Of a stretch of DNA of 64,000 bases, positions 18,116 to 26,913 are shown in pieces. A model generated the notes under the pieces. The model ran no database searches and had not been told where the DNA came from. It saw nothing but the letters and a program-made list of their open reading frames with translations. A program made the position numbers and the translations under genes. Positions within the stretch are counted from its first letter, which is position 1. Each line of letters begins with the position of its first letter. The DNA lies in assembly GCA_947245585.1 (NCBI GenBank), contig CAMXPV010000010.1, positions 30,131-94,130 on the forward strand, in the 5' to 3' direction. The stretch is from an uncultured Lachnospiraceae bacterium (lineage in GTDB: Bacteria; Bacillota; Clostridia; Lachnospirales; Lachnospiraceae).

Positions 18116-19783
18116 ATGAACATTATCATACCGATGACAGGTTACGGTTCCCGTTTTGTGGCGGCGGGATATAAAGAGCTGAAACCTTTTATCCCGGTGA
18201 TGGGAAAACCGATCATAGAGTGGATTGTAAAAGGGATGTACCCGGAAGATGTGCATTTTGTTTTTGTGTGCCGGGGGGAGCATTTGCAAAAAGACCCTTC
18301 TATGCGGGAGCGTCTGCTTGCCCTTGCGCCTAACGCTGATATTGTGGTGATAGAAGAGTGGATAAAAAAAGGGCCCGTCTATGATGTATTGCGGGCCTAT
18401 CGCGCATTGTGCGCGGCGGATCATGCGGATGGCGTGCGGGTTGAAAGAAGCGAAGCGACAAAGGCTTTTGACAAAGAAGAAGGTTTTATCATCAATTACT
18501 GCGATTTTTATATGAGTTGGGATTTTGCCGCTTTTGCAAAGGAGGCGAAAGCGCGGGATTGCGACGGCGCGGTGCCCTGTTACACGGGATTTCACCCTAA
18601 TCTGCTGCCGCAGAAAAATTATTATGCGTCCTGCCAGACGGATCAGGATGATAATTTGGTGGAGATTCGGGAAAAATATTCCTTTGAGAAAGATAAGACG
18701 AAGGCAAAGCACTCGCCGGGTGTCTATTATTTTAAAAACGGCGCGGTGATGGAAAAATACTGTCAGATTTTGACTGACCATGAGGAGTGCGCCATCAACG
18801 GGGAGTATTACGCAAGCCTGCCCTACAATTTCATGGTGCAGGACGGGCTTAAGGTATGGGTGCCTGCCAATGTCAGCTATTTTTGCCAGTGGGGCACACC
18901 GGAAGATATGCGGGAGTTTGTCTACTGGACGGATTTGATCAAAAAGGCGGAGACGACTCCGAAAAAGGAGGACAACCCTGCGGGCACAATCTTAATTCCC
19001 ATGGCTGGTGCGGGACAGCGGTTTACGGATGCGGGGTACAAAGTGCACAAACCGGCGATTCAGACCATAGACCGACAGGACGGTACGCAGAAACCGATGG
19101 TAGTCTGCGCCACGAAAGACCTGCCCGGTGTGGCAAAAGACGGAAGCAACGTGATCTATGTGGATCGCAGTTTTCATAAAGAGGACGGGGTGGAAGATGT
19201 GATAAAAGCGTATTATCCAGAGGCGCAGTTTATCACCATCGATCACTTGACGGAGGGACAGGCCTGCACCTGTATGTTGGCAAAGCCCTATCTGAACCCG
19301 GAGGAACCCCTTCTGATTGCGGGCTGTGACAATGGTATGGATATTGATTTCGAGGCTTTTGAGAAGGTGAAGAAAGAGTGTGACTGCGTTGTCTTCACCT
19401 ACCGTCATAATGAGGCCGTACTGCAAAATCCCAATGCCTATGGTTGGATGATAACTGACGAAAAAGGCAATGTCACAGGCACATCCATCAAGAAGGCCAT
19501 TTCCGAAACGCCTATGGAAGATCCGGCGGTGGTGGCAACTTTCTGGTTTAGGCAAGCGAAGGTCTTTTTGGAAGCCACAGAAAAAATGATTCGGGAGAAT
19601 GACAGGATTAACGGGGAATTCTATGTAGACCAGACGGTGAAACATGTGTTAGACTTAGGATACAGGGCAAAAATTTTTGATATCGACAGATACGTGGGTT
19701 GGGGAACGCCTGCAGATTATGAGGGATATCAGAATACCTACGTTTATTTCAGGAAGTTTCTTGAGCAAGAGGGCCTGATCTGA
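18116..19783 (+). CDS. Tandem-domain nucleotidyltransferase (sugar-phosphate activation)
   Basis: The 555-residue protein contains two copies of the NTP-transferase domain. Domain 1 (residues 1-~270) opens with IIPMTGYGSRFVAAGYKELKP, and domain 2 (~285-555) opens with LIPMAGAGQRFTDAGYKVHKP, each with the G-x-G-x-R-F nucleotide loop and a downstream lysine. Both end in a WGTP motif. Such enzymes transfer a nucleotide to a sugar or polyol phosphate. Having two intact-looking active sites in one chain suggests either two substrates or a catalytic plus a regulatory copy. It begins the run of glycan genes that continues to 25649; AAGGAG precedes the ATG. Confidence 0.82.
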   Translation: MNIIIPMTGYGSRFVAAGYKELKPFIPVMGKPIIEWIVKGMYPEDVHFVFVCRGEHLQKDPSMRERLLALAPNADIVVIEEWIKKGPVYDVLRAYRALCAADHADGVRVERSEATKAFDKEEGFIINYCDFYMSWDFAAFAKEAKARDCDGAVPCYTGFHPNLLPQKNYYASCQTDQDDNLVEIREKYSFEKDKTKAKHSPGVYYFKNGAVMEKYCQILTDHEECAINGEYYASLPYNFMVQDGLKVWVPANVSYFCQWGTPEDMREFVYWTDLIKKAETTPKKEDNPAGTILIPMAGAGQRFTDAGYKVHKPAIQTIDRQDGTQKPMVVCATKDLPGVAKDGSNVIYVDRSFHKEDGVEDVIKAYYPEAQFITIDHLTEGQACTCMLAKPYLNPEEPLLIAGCDNGMDIDFEAFEKVKKECDCVVFTYRHNEAVLQNPNAYGWMITDEKGNVTGTSIKKAISETPMEDPAVVATFWFRQAKVFLEATEKMIRENDRINGEFYVDQTVKHVLDLGYRAKIFDIDRYVGWGTPADYEGYQNTYVYFRKFLEQEGLI

Positions 19784-19845
19784 GCAGAGAATATACGGGG
19801 ATTCCGGAAGATTGATCGTCCGGTGATCTTACAGTAAAGAAAGAC

Positions 19846-21960
19846 ATGGGCTGTGAAATGTTATATACGCTCGATATGGAGAAAAATTATCAGAAGTACC
19901 TGAGAACTGCCATCGCTATGGGGGTTTTGTTCAAGTTACTTTTGATGGGGCTTTTTTCGTCCGATTATCAGGATATGATGTTCATACCTTTCGTAAAATG
20001 TTTTCTCGGCGGGGAGAATCCTTATCAATATTATTATGACAATGCGCTGCTTCCCTCCTTTCCCTATCCGCCCGTTATGCTGTTTATGGAGTGTATCGGG
20101 GGGATTTTTGTTGCCTTTTTTGGCGGGATGCCTGTTTTTTTCAGGAATTTGGTCTTTAAGCTGCCGATTCTTCTGATGGATCTTTGTGGTTTGCATTTCT
20201 TGCTTCGTATTTCCAAAAATAAAAGAAAATATATTTTGGTGCTGTATTTCTTGTCTCCGATCATCTTGTACGCCTCCTATATGCATGGACAGTTAGATAT
20301 CATCCCTACCGTATTTCTGGTGGGGGCAATGTATTATCTGAGCGAAATGAGCGCCATCGCACAGAAAGAACATATTTTTGAGTGCAAATTTATTGCGTTT
20401 TTAACCCTTGCCCTTGCGTCTAAGTTTCATATTGCGGCGGCGATTCCTCTTTTCTTTTTCTATATTTTTAAGAAAAAGGGATGGAAAAAGGCAGTGTTTA
20501 TGACAGGGATGCCGATTTTGTTGACCGTTGCGGCAGTTTTGCCTTTTTGGGGCAGCGGTTTTGCAAATATGGTTTTGTTTAATAAGGAGCAGCAGGTGAT
20601 CGACACCGTTTATCTCAACTATGGAAACGCGCATCTGCTTTTGTCCGTATTACTTTTGCTCTTTTTATATTTTCAGGCATTTCAGATTAACCAGATCAAC
20701 TGGAATCTTTTGGTGAGTATGACGGGTCTGCTCTTTTCTGTGTTTCTGGCTTTTGTGCCGGCAATGCCTGCCTGGTTTATCTGGGTTGTGCCGTTTTTTA
20801 TGCTGTATCTGGCAGGGCAGAGTGAGAACCGCGGAAAGATGGTGTTGGTTTACGGCGGGTTTAATTTTCTGTATCTGCTTTACTATGTCTTTTTTCATAC
20901 GACGCAGTTTGTCGATTTATATTTTCTGGGAGAAAGCCTGAACTTTTTAAAGCTGCCGGAGAGCGGGTTGAAGGATATTGTATTCACGTTGATGGTAGGG
21001 GTTTTTCTGATTCTGGTGGTCAGCATGTATTTCTACGGTGTGGGGAGTAACTCTTATTACCGCAGGAGGAACCGTCCTTTTACCATCGGCATTGCCGGGG
21101 ACAGTGGGGCGGGAAAAACCCGGCTTTTGAATTCCCTGGAGGAACTTTTGTCGGCCAACAGGGTGCTTGCCCTTGAGGGAGACGGCGATCACAGATGGGA
21201 GCGGGGTAACCGGAACTGGAAGGAAATGACGCATTTAAATCCCCGTGCCAATTATCTTTACAAACAGGCAGAGGATCTGCAGGCGCTCCGCGGAAACAAT
21301 GCGGTGATGAGAGTGGATTATGATCACGAGACAGGCACTTTTACCAACAAAAAGAGGGTGTCGCCAAAACCGTACGTGGTTTTATGTGGTCTGCACTCCC
21401 TTTATCTTCCGCAGGTGAGGCAGGTGCTTGACATGAAGGTATATCTGGATACCGACGAAACGCTCAGATGTCACTGGAAGCTGTGCCGGGATCAGGGAGA
21501 CCGGGGGCATAACAGGGCCGAAGTGATGGAACAGATGGAAGCCAGACGGGCGGATGCCGAAAAATATATTTACCCCCAGAGGCAGTATGCAGACTTGGTA
21601 ATCCGATATTTTGACGAGGCTTTGATGAAGGAACCGGAACAGAGCGGCCAGATTCAGAATACAAATCTGGGCGTAGAGTTTGTGATAGATATGGGAATCA
21701 ATGCGGAGCCAATGCTTGCAAGACTTGGCGATCACGGTGTTAAGGGCATGTTATCCAGTGACGATCCGGTGCACCAGAAGATTTCTTTCCGGGGAGAAAC
21801 GCTCAGAGCGGATAAGAGCCTTTGGGCGGAAACGGCAGCGGCGGTGATTCCGCAGATAGAAGATTTGACGGGAGAGCATATATGTTGGGAGGACGGCGTA
21901 AGCGGATTGGTACAGTTAATGCTTCTTCTTGTGATCAGTGAGATCATGAAGAAGAATTGA
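19846..21960 (+). CDS. GT-C-type membrane glycosyltransferase fused to a uridine kinase-like domain
   Basis: The 704-residue protein has about ten membrane segments in residues ~20-395, with SSDYQDMMFIPF in the first outer loop as in GT-C transferases that use lipid-linked sugars. Residues ~405-590 form a P-loop kinase domain: GIAGDSGAGKTRLL is Walker A, LEGDGDHRWERGNRNW and YVVLCGLHSLY are typical of the uridine kinase/phosphoribulokinase family. A further ~110-residue tail is soluble. The fusion links a cytoplasmic phosphorylation step to a membrane transfer step. The start ATG 19846 has a weak ribosome site; ATG 19858 is possible. Confidence 0.75.
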   Translation: MGCEMLYTLDMEKNYQKYLRTAIAMGVLFKLLLMGLFSSDYQDMMFIPFVKCFLGGENPYQYYYDNALLPSFPYPPVMLFMECIGGIFVAFFGGMPVFFRNLVFKLPILLMDLCGLHFLLRISKNKRKYILVLYFLSPIILYASYMHGQLDIIPTVFLVGAMYYLSEMSAIAQKEHIFECKFIAFLTLALASKFHIAAAIPLFFFYIFKKKGWKKAVFMTGMPILLTVAAVLPFWGSGFANMVLFNKEQQVIDTVYLNYGNAHLLLSVLLLLFLYFQAFQINQINWNLLVSMTGLLFSVFLAFVPAMPAWFIWVVPFFMLYLAGQSENRGKMVLVYGGFNFLYLLYYVFFHTTQFVDLYFLGESLNFLKLPESGLKDIVFTLMVGVFLILVVSMYFYGVGSNSYYRRRNRPFTIGIAGDSGAGKTRLLNSLEELLSANRVLALEGDGDHRWERGNRNWKEMTHLNPRANYLYKQAEDLQALRGNNAVMRVDYDHETGTFTNKKRVSPKPYVVLCGLHSLYLPQVRQVLDMKVYLDTDETLRCHWKLCRDQGDRGHNRAEVMEQMEARRADAEKYIYPQRQYADLVIRYFDEALMKEPEQSGQIQNTNLGVEFVIDMGINAEPMLARLGDHGVKGMLSSDDPVHQKISFRGETLRADKSLWAETAAAVIPQIEDLTGEHICWEDGVSGLVQLMLLLVISEIMKKN

Positions 21961-21983
21961 GATAAAGGGGGAAGGGGATACCG

Positions 21984-22697
21984 ATGATAAAGGCAGTGAT
22001 ATTTGATTTGGACGGAACGCTGTATGATTACAATACGTTGGACAAAGAAGCTTTCGTGCGGGTGGGAGAACTTGTGCGGGAGCGGCTTGGCGTAACTGAG
22101 GAACAGTATGAGGAGGCCTTTATGCGGGCCAGAAAGTCTACGAAGAAAAAACTTGGCGAGACGGCGCCATCCCACAGCAGAATGTTGTATTTTCAGAAGA
22201 CTTTGGAGTATCTGGATATCAGGCCGCTCTATTTGGCGCTTGAAATGTACGAAGCATACTGGGGCGTTTTTCTGAACAAGATGACGTTATATCCTGGGGC
22301 GAAAAAACTTTTGGATGCGCTGCACGACAAATATATCCGCGTGGGAGTCTGTACAGATCTGTTGGCGCACATTCAACATAGAAAAATGATAGCTCTCGGT
22401 TTGATGGACGATGTGGACTGTCTGGTGACGAGCGAGGAGGCAGGGGTGGAGAAACCGTCGCCGAAAATTTTTGCGATGTGCCTGAAAAAGCTTCACCTTG
22501 AACCCGAAGAAGTGTGCTTTGTGGGGGATAATTATATAAGAGATATCAAGGGCGCGATGGCAGCAGGCATGAGTGCGGTCTGGTTTTGCCCGGAAGAGAT
22601 GCAGGAAGTGCCGGAGGGGGAAGCTGATTGCCTGAAAGTGGCAAATTATGAGGAATTGTACGAATTGCTATCTGAGAGAGTAGAAGGCGGTCTTTGA
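21984..22697 (+). CDS. HAD-superfamily hydrolase
   Basis: The 237-residue protein has the full HAD motif set: FDLDGTLYD (nucleophile and acid aspartates), CTD (motif II region), the lysine in VEKPSPKIF and GDNYIRDI. The helical cap between residues ~15 and ~95 places it in the HAD-IA group. It likely removes phosphate from a small metabolite; the setting suggests a sugar-phosphate or nucleotide intermediate of the surrounding glycan genes. GGGGGAAGGGG precedes the ATG, and it starts 23 bases after the fusion gene. Confidence 0.85.
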   Translation: MIKAVIFDLDGTLYDYNTLDKEAFVRVGELVRERLGVTEEQYEEAFMRARKSTKKKLGETAPSHSRMLYFQKTLEYLDIRPLYLALEMYEAYWGVFLNKMTLYPGAKKLLDALHDKYIRVGVCTDLLAHIQHRKMIALGLMDDVDCLVTSEEAGVEKPSPKIFAMCLKKLHLEPEEVCFVGDNYIRDIKGAMAAGMSAVWFCPEEMQEVPEGEADCLKVANYEELYELLSERVEGGL

Positions 22698-22712
22698 CGG
22701 GGAGGAATACAA

Positions 22713-23417
22713 GTGAAACTTTCAATCGTAGTGCCATGTTATAATGAAGAGGAAAATATACCCCTGCTTTTAGAGCGGTTTGGCGAAGTGGTACAGGGAA
22801 AAGATATGGAGGTCATTCTGGTGGACAATGGTTCCACGGACGACAGTGCGCGCGTGCTCACGGAGCTGCTGCCCCGGTATGCCTTTGCAAGAACGGTGAC
22901 TGTGGAGGTGAATCAGGGGTATGGCTACGGGATTTTACAGGGGTTAAAGGCATGCCAGGGAGAATATATTGGCTGGACGCATGCGGATATGCAGACAGAT
23001 CCGGCGGATATCGTAAAGGCGCTTGAGATTATAGAGGAGGAAAAGGGTCTTGTTTTTGTAAAGGGTAACCGAAAGGGCAGGCCGCTTTTTGACGTGTTTT
23101 TTACTGTGGGCATGAGCCTTTTTGAGACCTGCTATCTACATGAGAAACTCTACGATATCAATGCCCAACCCAATATTTTTCCTAAAGTCTTTTATAATGA
23201 GTGGAAGGAACCGCCCTATGATTTTTCACTGGATTTATATGCGTTGTATATGGCGCGCAAGAAAGGGCTTAAGGTGATTCGTTTCCCGGTCATGTTTCCG
23301 GAGAGAATACACGGGGAGTCCAAGTGGAATACGGGACTTGCTGCCAAGTGGAAGTTTATTAAGAGAACCATCGAGTTTAGTGTGAAATTAAAGAAAAGCG
23401 GAAGTTTACAGGGATAA
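22713..23417 (+). CDS. Family 2 glycosyltransferase
   Basis: The 234-residue protein is a GT2 enzyme of the dolichol-phosphate-mannose-synthase type without a membrane tail: LSIVVPCYNEEENI, VDNGSTDDS, and WTHADMQTDP carry the nucleotide-sugar and metal-binding aspartates. It probably loads a sugar onto a polyprenyl phosphate, supplying the GT-C enzymes encoded on both sides. The start is GTG 22713, set by GGGGAGGA 7 bases upstream. Confidence 0.87.
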   Translation: MKLSIVVPCYNEEENIPLLLERFGEVVQGKDMEVILVDNGSTDDSARVLTELLPRYAFARTVTVEVNQGYGYGILQGLKACQGEYIGWTHADMQTDPADIVKALEIIEEEKGLVFVKGNRKGRPLFDVFFTVGMSLFETCYLHEKLYDINAQPNIFPKVFYNEWKEPPYDFSLDLYALYMARKKGLKVIRFPVMFPERIHGESKWNTGLAAKWKFIKRTIEFSVKLKKSGSLQG

Positions 23418-23429
23418 GGGGAGGTTTTT

Positions 23430-24020
23430 ATGGAGTATATCGCACACAGGATTAACACGAAGGAGGAGCTTTTGGCTCTTCCCGAGGAGTATGGGGTCGA
23501 GCTTGATCTCAGAGATGATTTAAATGGCCGGATTTATATCTGCCATAATCCCTTTGAGGCGGGGGAAGATTTTGAAGAGTACTGTAAAGTTTATCATCAT
23601 GGCACCATGATTTTAAACATTAAGAGTGAGCGCATCGAGCATGAGGCGCTTGCGCTGATGGAGAAATATCAGATCAGGAAGTATTTCTTTTTGGATTCTT
23701 CTTTTCCGATGATCAAACTGCTCACGGATATGGGTGTAAAGCAGGTGGCGCTTCGTTTCAGCGAATTGGAGGGACTGGATACCATCCGCAATATGGCCGG
23801 CCGGGCGCAGTGGGTCTGGGTGGATTGCTTTACAAAGGTGCCCATCGACCGGGAGAGTTATGCGGAACTAAAGTCACTGGGTTATAAACTCTGTTTTGTG
23901 TCCCCCGAACTGGAAGGGCAGGAAGAAAAGATTGCGGAATATAGGACGTATATCGAAGAACAGGGCATTGTGTTTGACGCTGTCTGTACGAAGAGTTATC
24001 ACGTGAAAGACTGGATGTAG
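23430..24020 (+). CDS. Glycerophosphodiester phosphodiesterase-like barrel protein
   Basis: The 196-residue protein starts with MEYIAHRINT and continues with VELDLRDD and ICHNPF, which follows the His-Arg, Glu-x-Asp and His pattern of the GDPD/PI-PLC TIM barrel. It is shorter than typical GDPD enzymes (about 240 residues). There is no signal peptide, so it should act inside the cell. Its position between GT2 and GT39 genes, 12 bases after the former, suggests a role in processing a phosphodiester-linked sugar; this is inference. Confidence 0.6.
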   Translation: MEYIAHRINTKEELLALPEEYGVELDLRDDLNGRIYICHNPFEAGEDFEEYCKVYHHGTMILNIKSERIEHEALALMEKYQIRKYFFLDSSFPMIKLLTDMGVKQVALRFSELEGLDTIRNMAGRAQWVWVDCFTKVPIDRESYAELKSLGYKLCFVSPELEGQEEKIAEYRTYIEEQGIVFDAVCTKSYHVKDWM

Positions 24021-24056
24021 GCCGGCAATGTTTTTTATTTCTGCGTGGAGGTAGAG

Positions 24057-25649
24057 ATGTTTAGATTACAGAAAGAATGGCAGAAAAAGGCCGGTATGGC
24101 GGCGGCTGTTCTTGTTACGCTATCTGTGGGGCTGCTTTTATTTTACAGACATTGGCAGTTTGAGCTGCCGTTGTATCCGAATGTGGATGAACAGTTGTCG
24201 CTTGACTGTATTTTTGAACTGTTGAACCAACATTTGTATGCCGGCGACGTTTATGTGCTTGACTTTTTCCGCTATCCGCACCTCACCTTTTATTATGCGG
24301 TGTTTGGGGTGCGCATCCTTGGAAAATTTTTAGGCGGGGCGGACACCGTGGTGCTTCTGCGTTATGTGGTTTGCGGCACAGCCCTTTTGTCCAATATCTG
24401 CGTTTATTTCAGTGTGAAGGTGTTGACGGGCAGCCGCAAGTACAGTTATCTGGGCTTTCTGTTGTCTCTGTTTTCCCTATACGGCTATTCGTATCTCTTT
24501 TATACAGGGCCGGATACGCTCATGTATGCGGTGGCCAATGTGATCGTGCTGCTCGGCTGCCTGATCTGGAAGGAAAGTGACGAGGAGAGGGCAGTGTATC
24601 TCTGGTATCCCTTGTTGGCAATTGGGATCGGCCTTGCCATGGCGGCTAAGTACCATGGGATTGTATTTGGTGTTTTTTGGTTGGCGCTGCATATTGGGAA
24701 AAAGTATTGGAAGCGGTACAGAAATAATTATCTCTTCTTTTTAGACTGCATTGTGCTTGCGCTTGTGTTTGTGGTCTGTAATTACTCTCTCTTTTTTCAT
24801 TTTAAGACATTTGTCTGGGACAACCTGTATAATTTGAATCATTATGCGTGGGGTCATCCAGGCATTGAGCATAATCTGCCGGTTTTGGGATATTTGGAGG
24901 CCTATGCCTTTTCTTCTTACGGGATTTTCGGTGCGCTGCTTCTTCTTTTGGGTCTTGTGCATCTGGCCCGGAAAAAGGCTTGGGGAGAGTTGGGGATTTT
25001 TTCCCTGATGCCGCTTATCATTTTGCTTCTTTTGTCGAAGTACAGCATTGTGCTTGGCAGAAATATGTCCCTTGTTCTGCCGTTTGCTTTCCTGTTTATG
25101 GTTTACGGCCTGATGGAGGCAGAGGGGTTTTGTGAAAAAATGCGGCCGCGGAGCCGGGAGTTTGTGGCGATAGCGGTTGTGGGGGTTTTCGTGTTCTGTA
25201 ATATGGTTACGGTGCTTGGCAATTACCGCTATGATTTGACTTATAATCAGGCGGCGGCCTATATTGGGGAAAATATTCCCGCAGGGGCAACGATTTACTG
25301 TACGGATTACAGGCCCGTCATGGATGAACAGAAGTATGAAATTGTGGAAATCGGGGAGGATATTTCCCTTTTGCCGGAGGAACTTTCAAAGAACGAGTAT
25401 TACATTGACGTGCAGTACGCGACAGGATATTTTTCACAGAAAAAGGATTATCTGCTTTTTCAGGGAGGGGATATGTACCCGGATAAAAGGGCAGCCTATG
25501 AACAGAAAACAGGAAATTATGCGGTTGTAGGGCGTTGGCAGGGAATTTCCTACGGTGGTGAGTGGAAGTACCGGATTGGGTATTTTGATCTGTTCACGAA
25601 GAGCCCCACGGCATATTATGTGGGGCCCACGATTGTGGTATATAAATGA
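24057..25649 (+). CDS. GT39/PMT-like membrane glycosyltransferase
   Basis: The 530-residue protein has about eleven membrane segments with an acidic first outer loop (YPNVDEQLSLD) typical of GT-C/PMT-like glycosyltransferases, and a C-terminal extracytoplasmic domain of ~130 residues (from YRYDLTYNQAAAYIG). It should move a sugar from a lipid carrier to an acceptor outside. ATG 24057 is chosen: GGAGGTAG lies directly upstream, whereas the earlier GTG 24045 overlaps that site. This is the last gene of the cluster before a convergent minus-strand gene. Confidence 0.8.
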   Translation: MFRLQKEWQKKAGMAAAVLVTLSVGLLLFYRHWQFELPLYPNVDEQLSLDCIFELLNQHLYAGDVYVLDFFRYPHLTFYYAVFGVRILGKFLGGADTVVLLRYVVCGTALLSNICVYFSVKVLTGSRKYSYLGFLLSLFSLYGYSYLFYTGPDTLMYAVANVIVLLGCLIWKESDEERAVYLWYPLLAIGIGLAMAAKYHGIVFGVFWLALHIGKKYWKRYRNNYLFFLDCIVLALVFVVCNYSLFFHFKTFVWDNLYNLNHYAWGHPGIEHNLPVLGYLEAYAFSSYGIFGALLLLLGLVHLARKKAWGELGIFSLMPLIILLLLSKYSIVLGRNMSLVLPFAFLFMVYGLMEAEGFCEKMRPRSREFVAIAVVGVFVFCNMVTVLGNYRYDLTYNQAAAYIGENIPAGATIYCTDYRPVMDEQKYEIVEIGEDISLLPEELSKNEYYIDVQYATGYFSQKKDYLLFQGGDMYPDKRAAYEQKTGNYAVVGRWQGISYGGEWKYRIGYFDLFTKSPTAYYVGPTIVVYK

Positions 25650-25697
25650 CTATATTAGTCAATATACGTTTAACACGAAAAAGCAAGTTCAGACATC

Positions 25698-26456
25698 TCA
25701 TACGAGAAATTCTCGCAATAGCAGTTCCAATTCCTCGGCCTCGGAGGGGGTGAAGGCCGGGGAATTTTTTTTGCGTTCTGCGTCCTGCCGGGCGGCGTAT
25801 GTGTCGTCAGCATCCGTTTTTTCCCATTTTTCGACAGTCGCTTCTTCCTTCTTCCCAACCGGTTTATCTTCCCCTGTTTTTTTGCTCCCGGCTTTCGCAG
25901 GAGATTTTTCCATCCCGGCCATACGCATGTCGAGGCGTGTCTGATCCAGACGGTTGGACAGATGGTTTTCCAGATAGTCCACCAGGTTGGTGCGAAGAAT
26001 ATTTATTTTCCCCGGCAGATCAACCAGAGAGGCCGCCGCAAAATAGAGGTAGAGGCCCAGAAAGCTGATCAGGTAAAAAGGAGCGACCGCAAAAAAACTT
26101 TCATTTTGTATAATGCCAAGGCAGGCGCCGATGCCTGCCACAAGCACGGCCAAAAGCGTAAGCTGTCCGGACAAATGTTTTAAAAAGGACACGGGAATTT
26201 TTCCGATACGAATCTGGTTGATAAACTTGTCCACAAAAACGGGAACGTTTGGAATCGTTTCGCGCAGTTGCGTGCAGCTAGTAAATTTCAGTTTCAGCTG
26301 TTGCAGGGATCTATTTTTGGTGGCAGACATATTTTCCGTTTCACGGATCAGGCGGTGAAACGTCACGCCAAGCAGAAACTGGCATATAATACTGCAAAAG
26401 AGCAGTGTCAGAATAGCAAACATAAAATTTTTATGATAGAAAAAAAGTGCAAGCAT
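25698..26456 (-). CDS. Hypothetical membrane protein
   Basis: The 252-residue protein is not recognised. A hydrophobic segment at residues ~10-30 and two more at ~95-145 predict three membrane passes. The remaining ~100 residues are cytoplasmic and strongly charged, ending in TPSEAEELELLLREFLV. GGAGGTAACC precedes the ATG. It is monocistronic between a convergent and a divergent neighbour. Confidence 0.75.
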   Translation of the reverse strand: MLALFFYHKNFMFAILTLLFCSIICQFLLGVTFHRLIRETENMSATKNRSLQQLKLKFTSCTQLRETIPNVPVFVDKFINQIRIGKIPVSFLKHLSGQLTLLAVLVAGIGACLGIIQNESFFAVAPFYLISFLGLYLYFAAASLVDLPGKINILRTNLVDYLENHLSNRLDQTRLDMRMAGMEKSPAKAGSKKTGEDKPVGKKEEATVEKWEKTDADDTYAARQDAERKKNSPAFTPSEAEELELLLREFLV

Positions 26457-26640
26457 GGTTACCTCCGCTTAATAGAGTGCATACTTATATTATATTAGTA
26501 TTTTTGCGAAGAAAAAGCCTTAAGGCATCGACAGATTTTGCGCGGAAAGGTTGATTTGCTTTCTTGCACTCTGACCATTGTTGGGATATACTACTAGTGA
26601 TAGGTTATAAGTGACCAATGCAGATAAGGAGGAAGCGGAT

Positions 26641-26883
26641 ATGGTTTTTCAGCCAAAGGGTGTTTGTTCCAATGCGATAGACGTGGAAATGGAAGACGGC
26701 ATCATCAAATCTGTCCAGTTTACAGGCGGATGTAATGGCAATACACAGGGTATTTCCCGGTTGGTTGTCGGAATGAAAGCGGAGGATGCGATCAGTAGAT
26801 TAAAAGGGATCAAATGCGGGTTTAAGAGCACATCTTGTCCGGATCAATTGGCCCTTGCTTTAGAGGAAATGTTAAACGGGTAA
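26641..26883 (+). CDS. TSCPD domain protein (TIGR03905-like)
   Basis: This 80-residue protein carries four cysteines in the pattern GVCSNAI, GGCNGN, IKCGFKSTSCPDQL, the hallmark of the short TSCPD family (TIGR03905-type). The domain also occurs in ribonucleotide reductases and probably binds metal; function alone is unknown. ATG 26641 is preferred because AAGGAGG lies upstream; a GTG at 26611 has no ribosome site. Confidence 0.85.
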   Translation: MVFQPKGVCSNAIDVEMEDGIIKSVQFTGGCNGNTQGISRLVVGMKAEDAISRLKGIKCGFKSTSCPDQLALALEEMLNG

Positions 26884-26913
26884 GAGAATCGTGTGAAAGG
26901 CTTGGATGTTATT

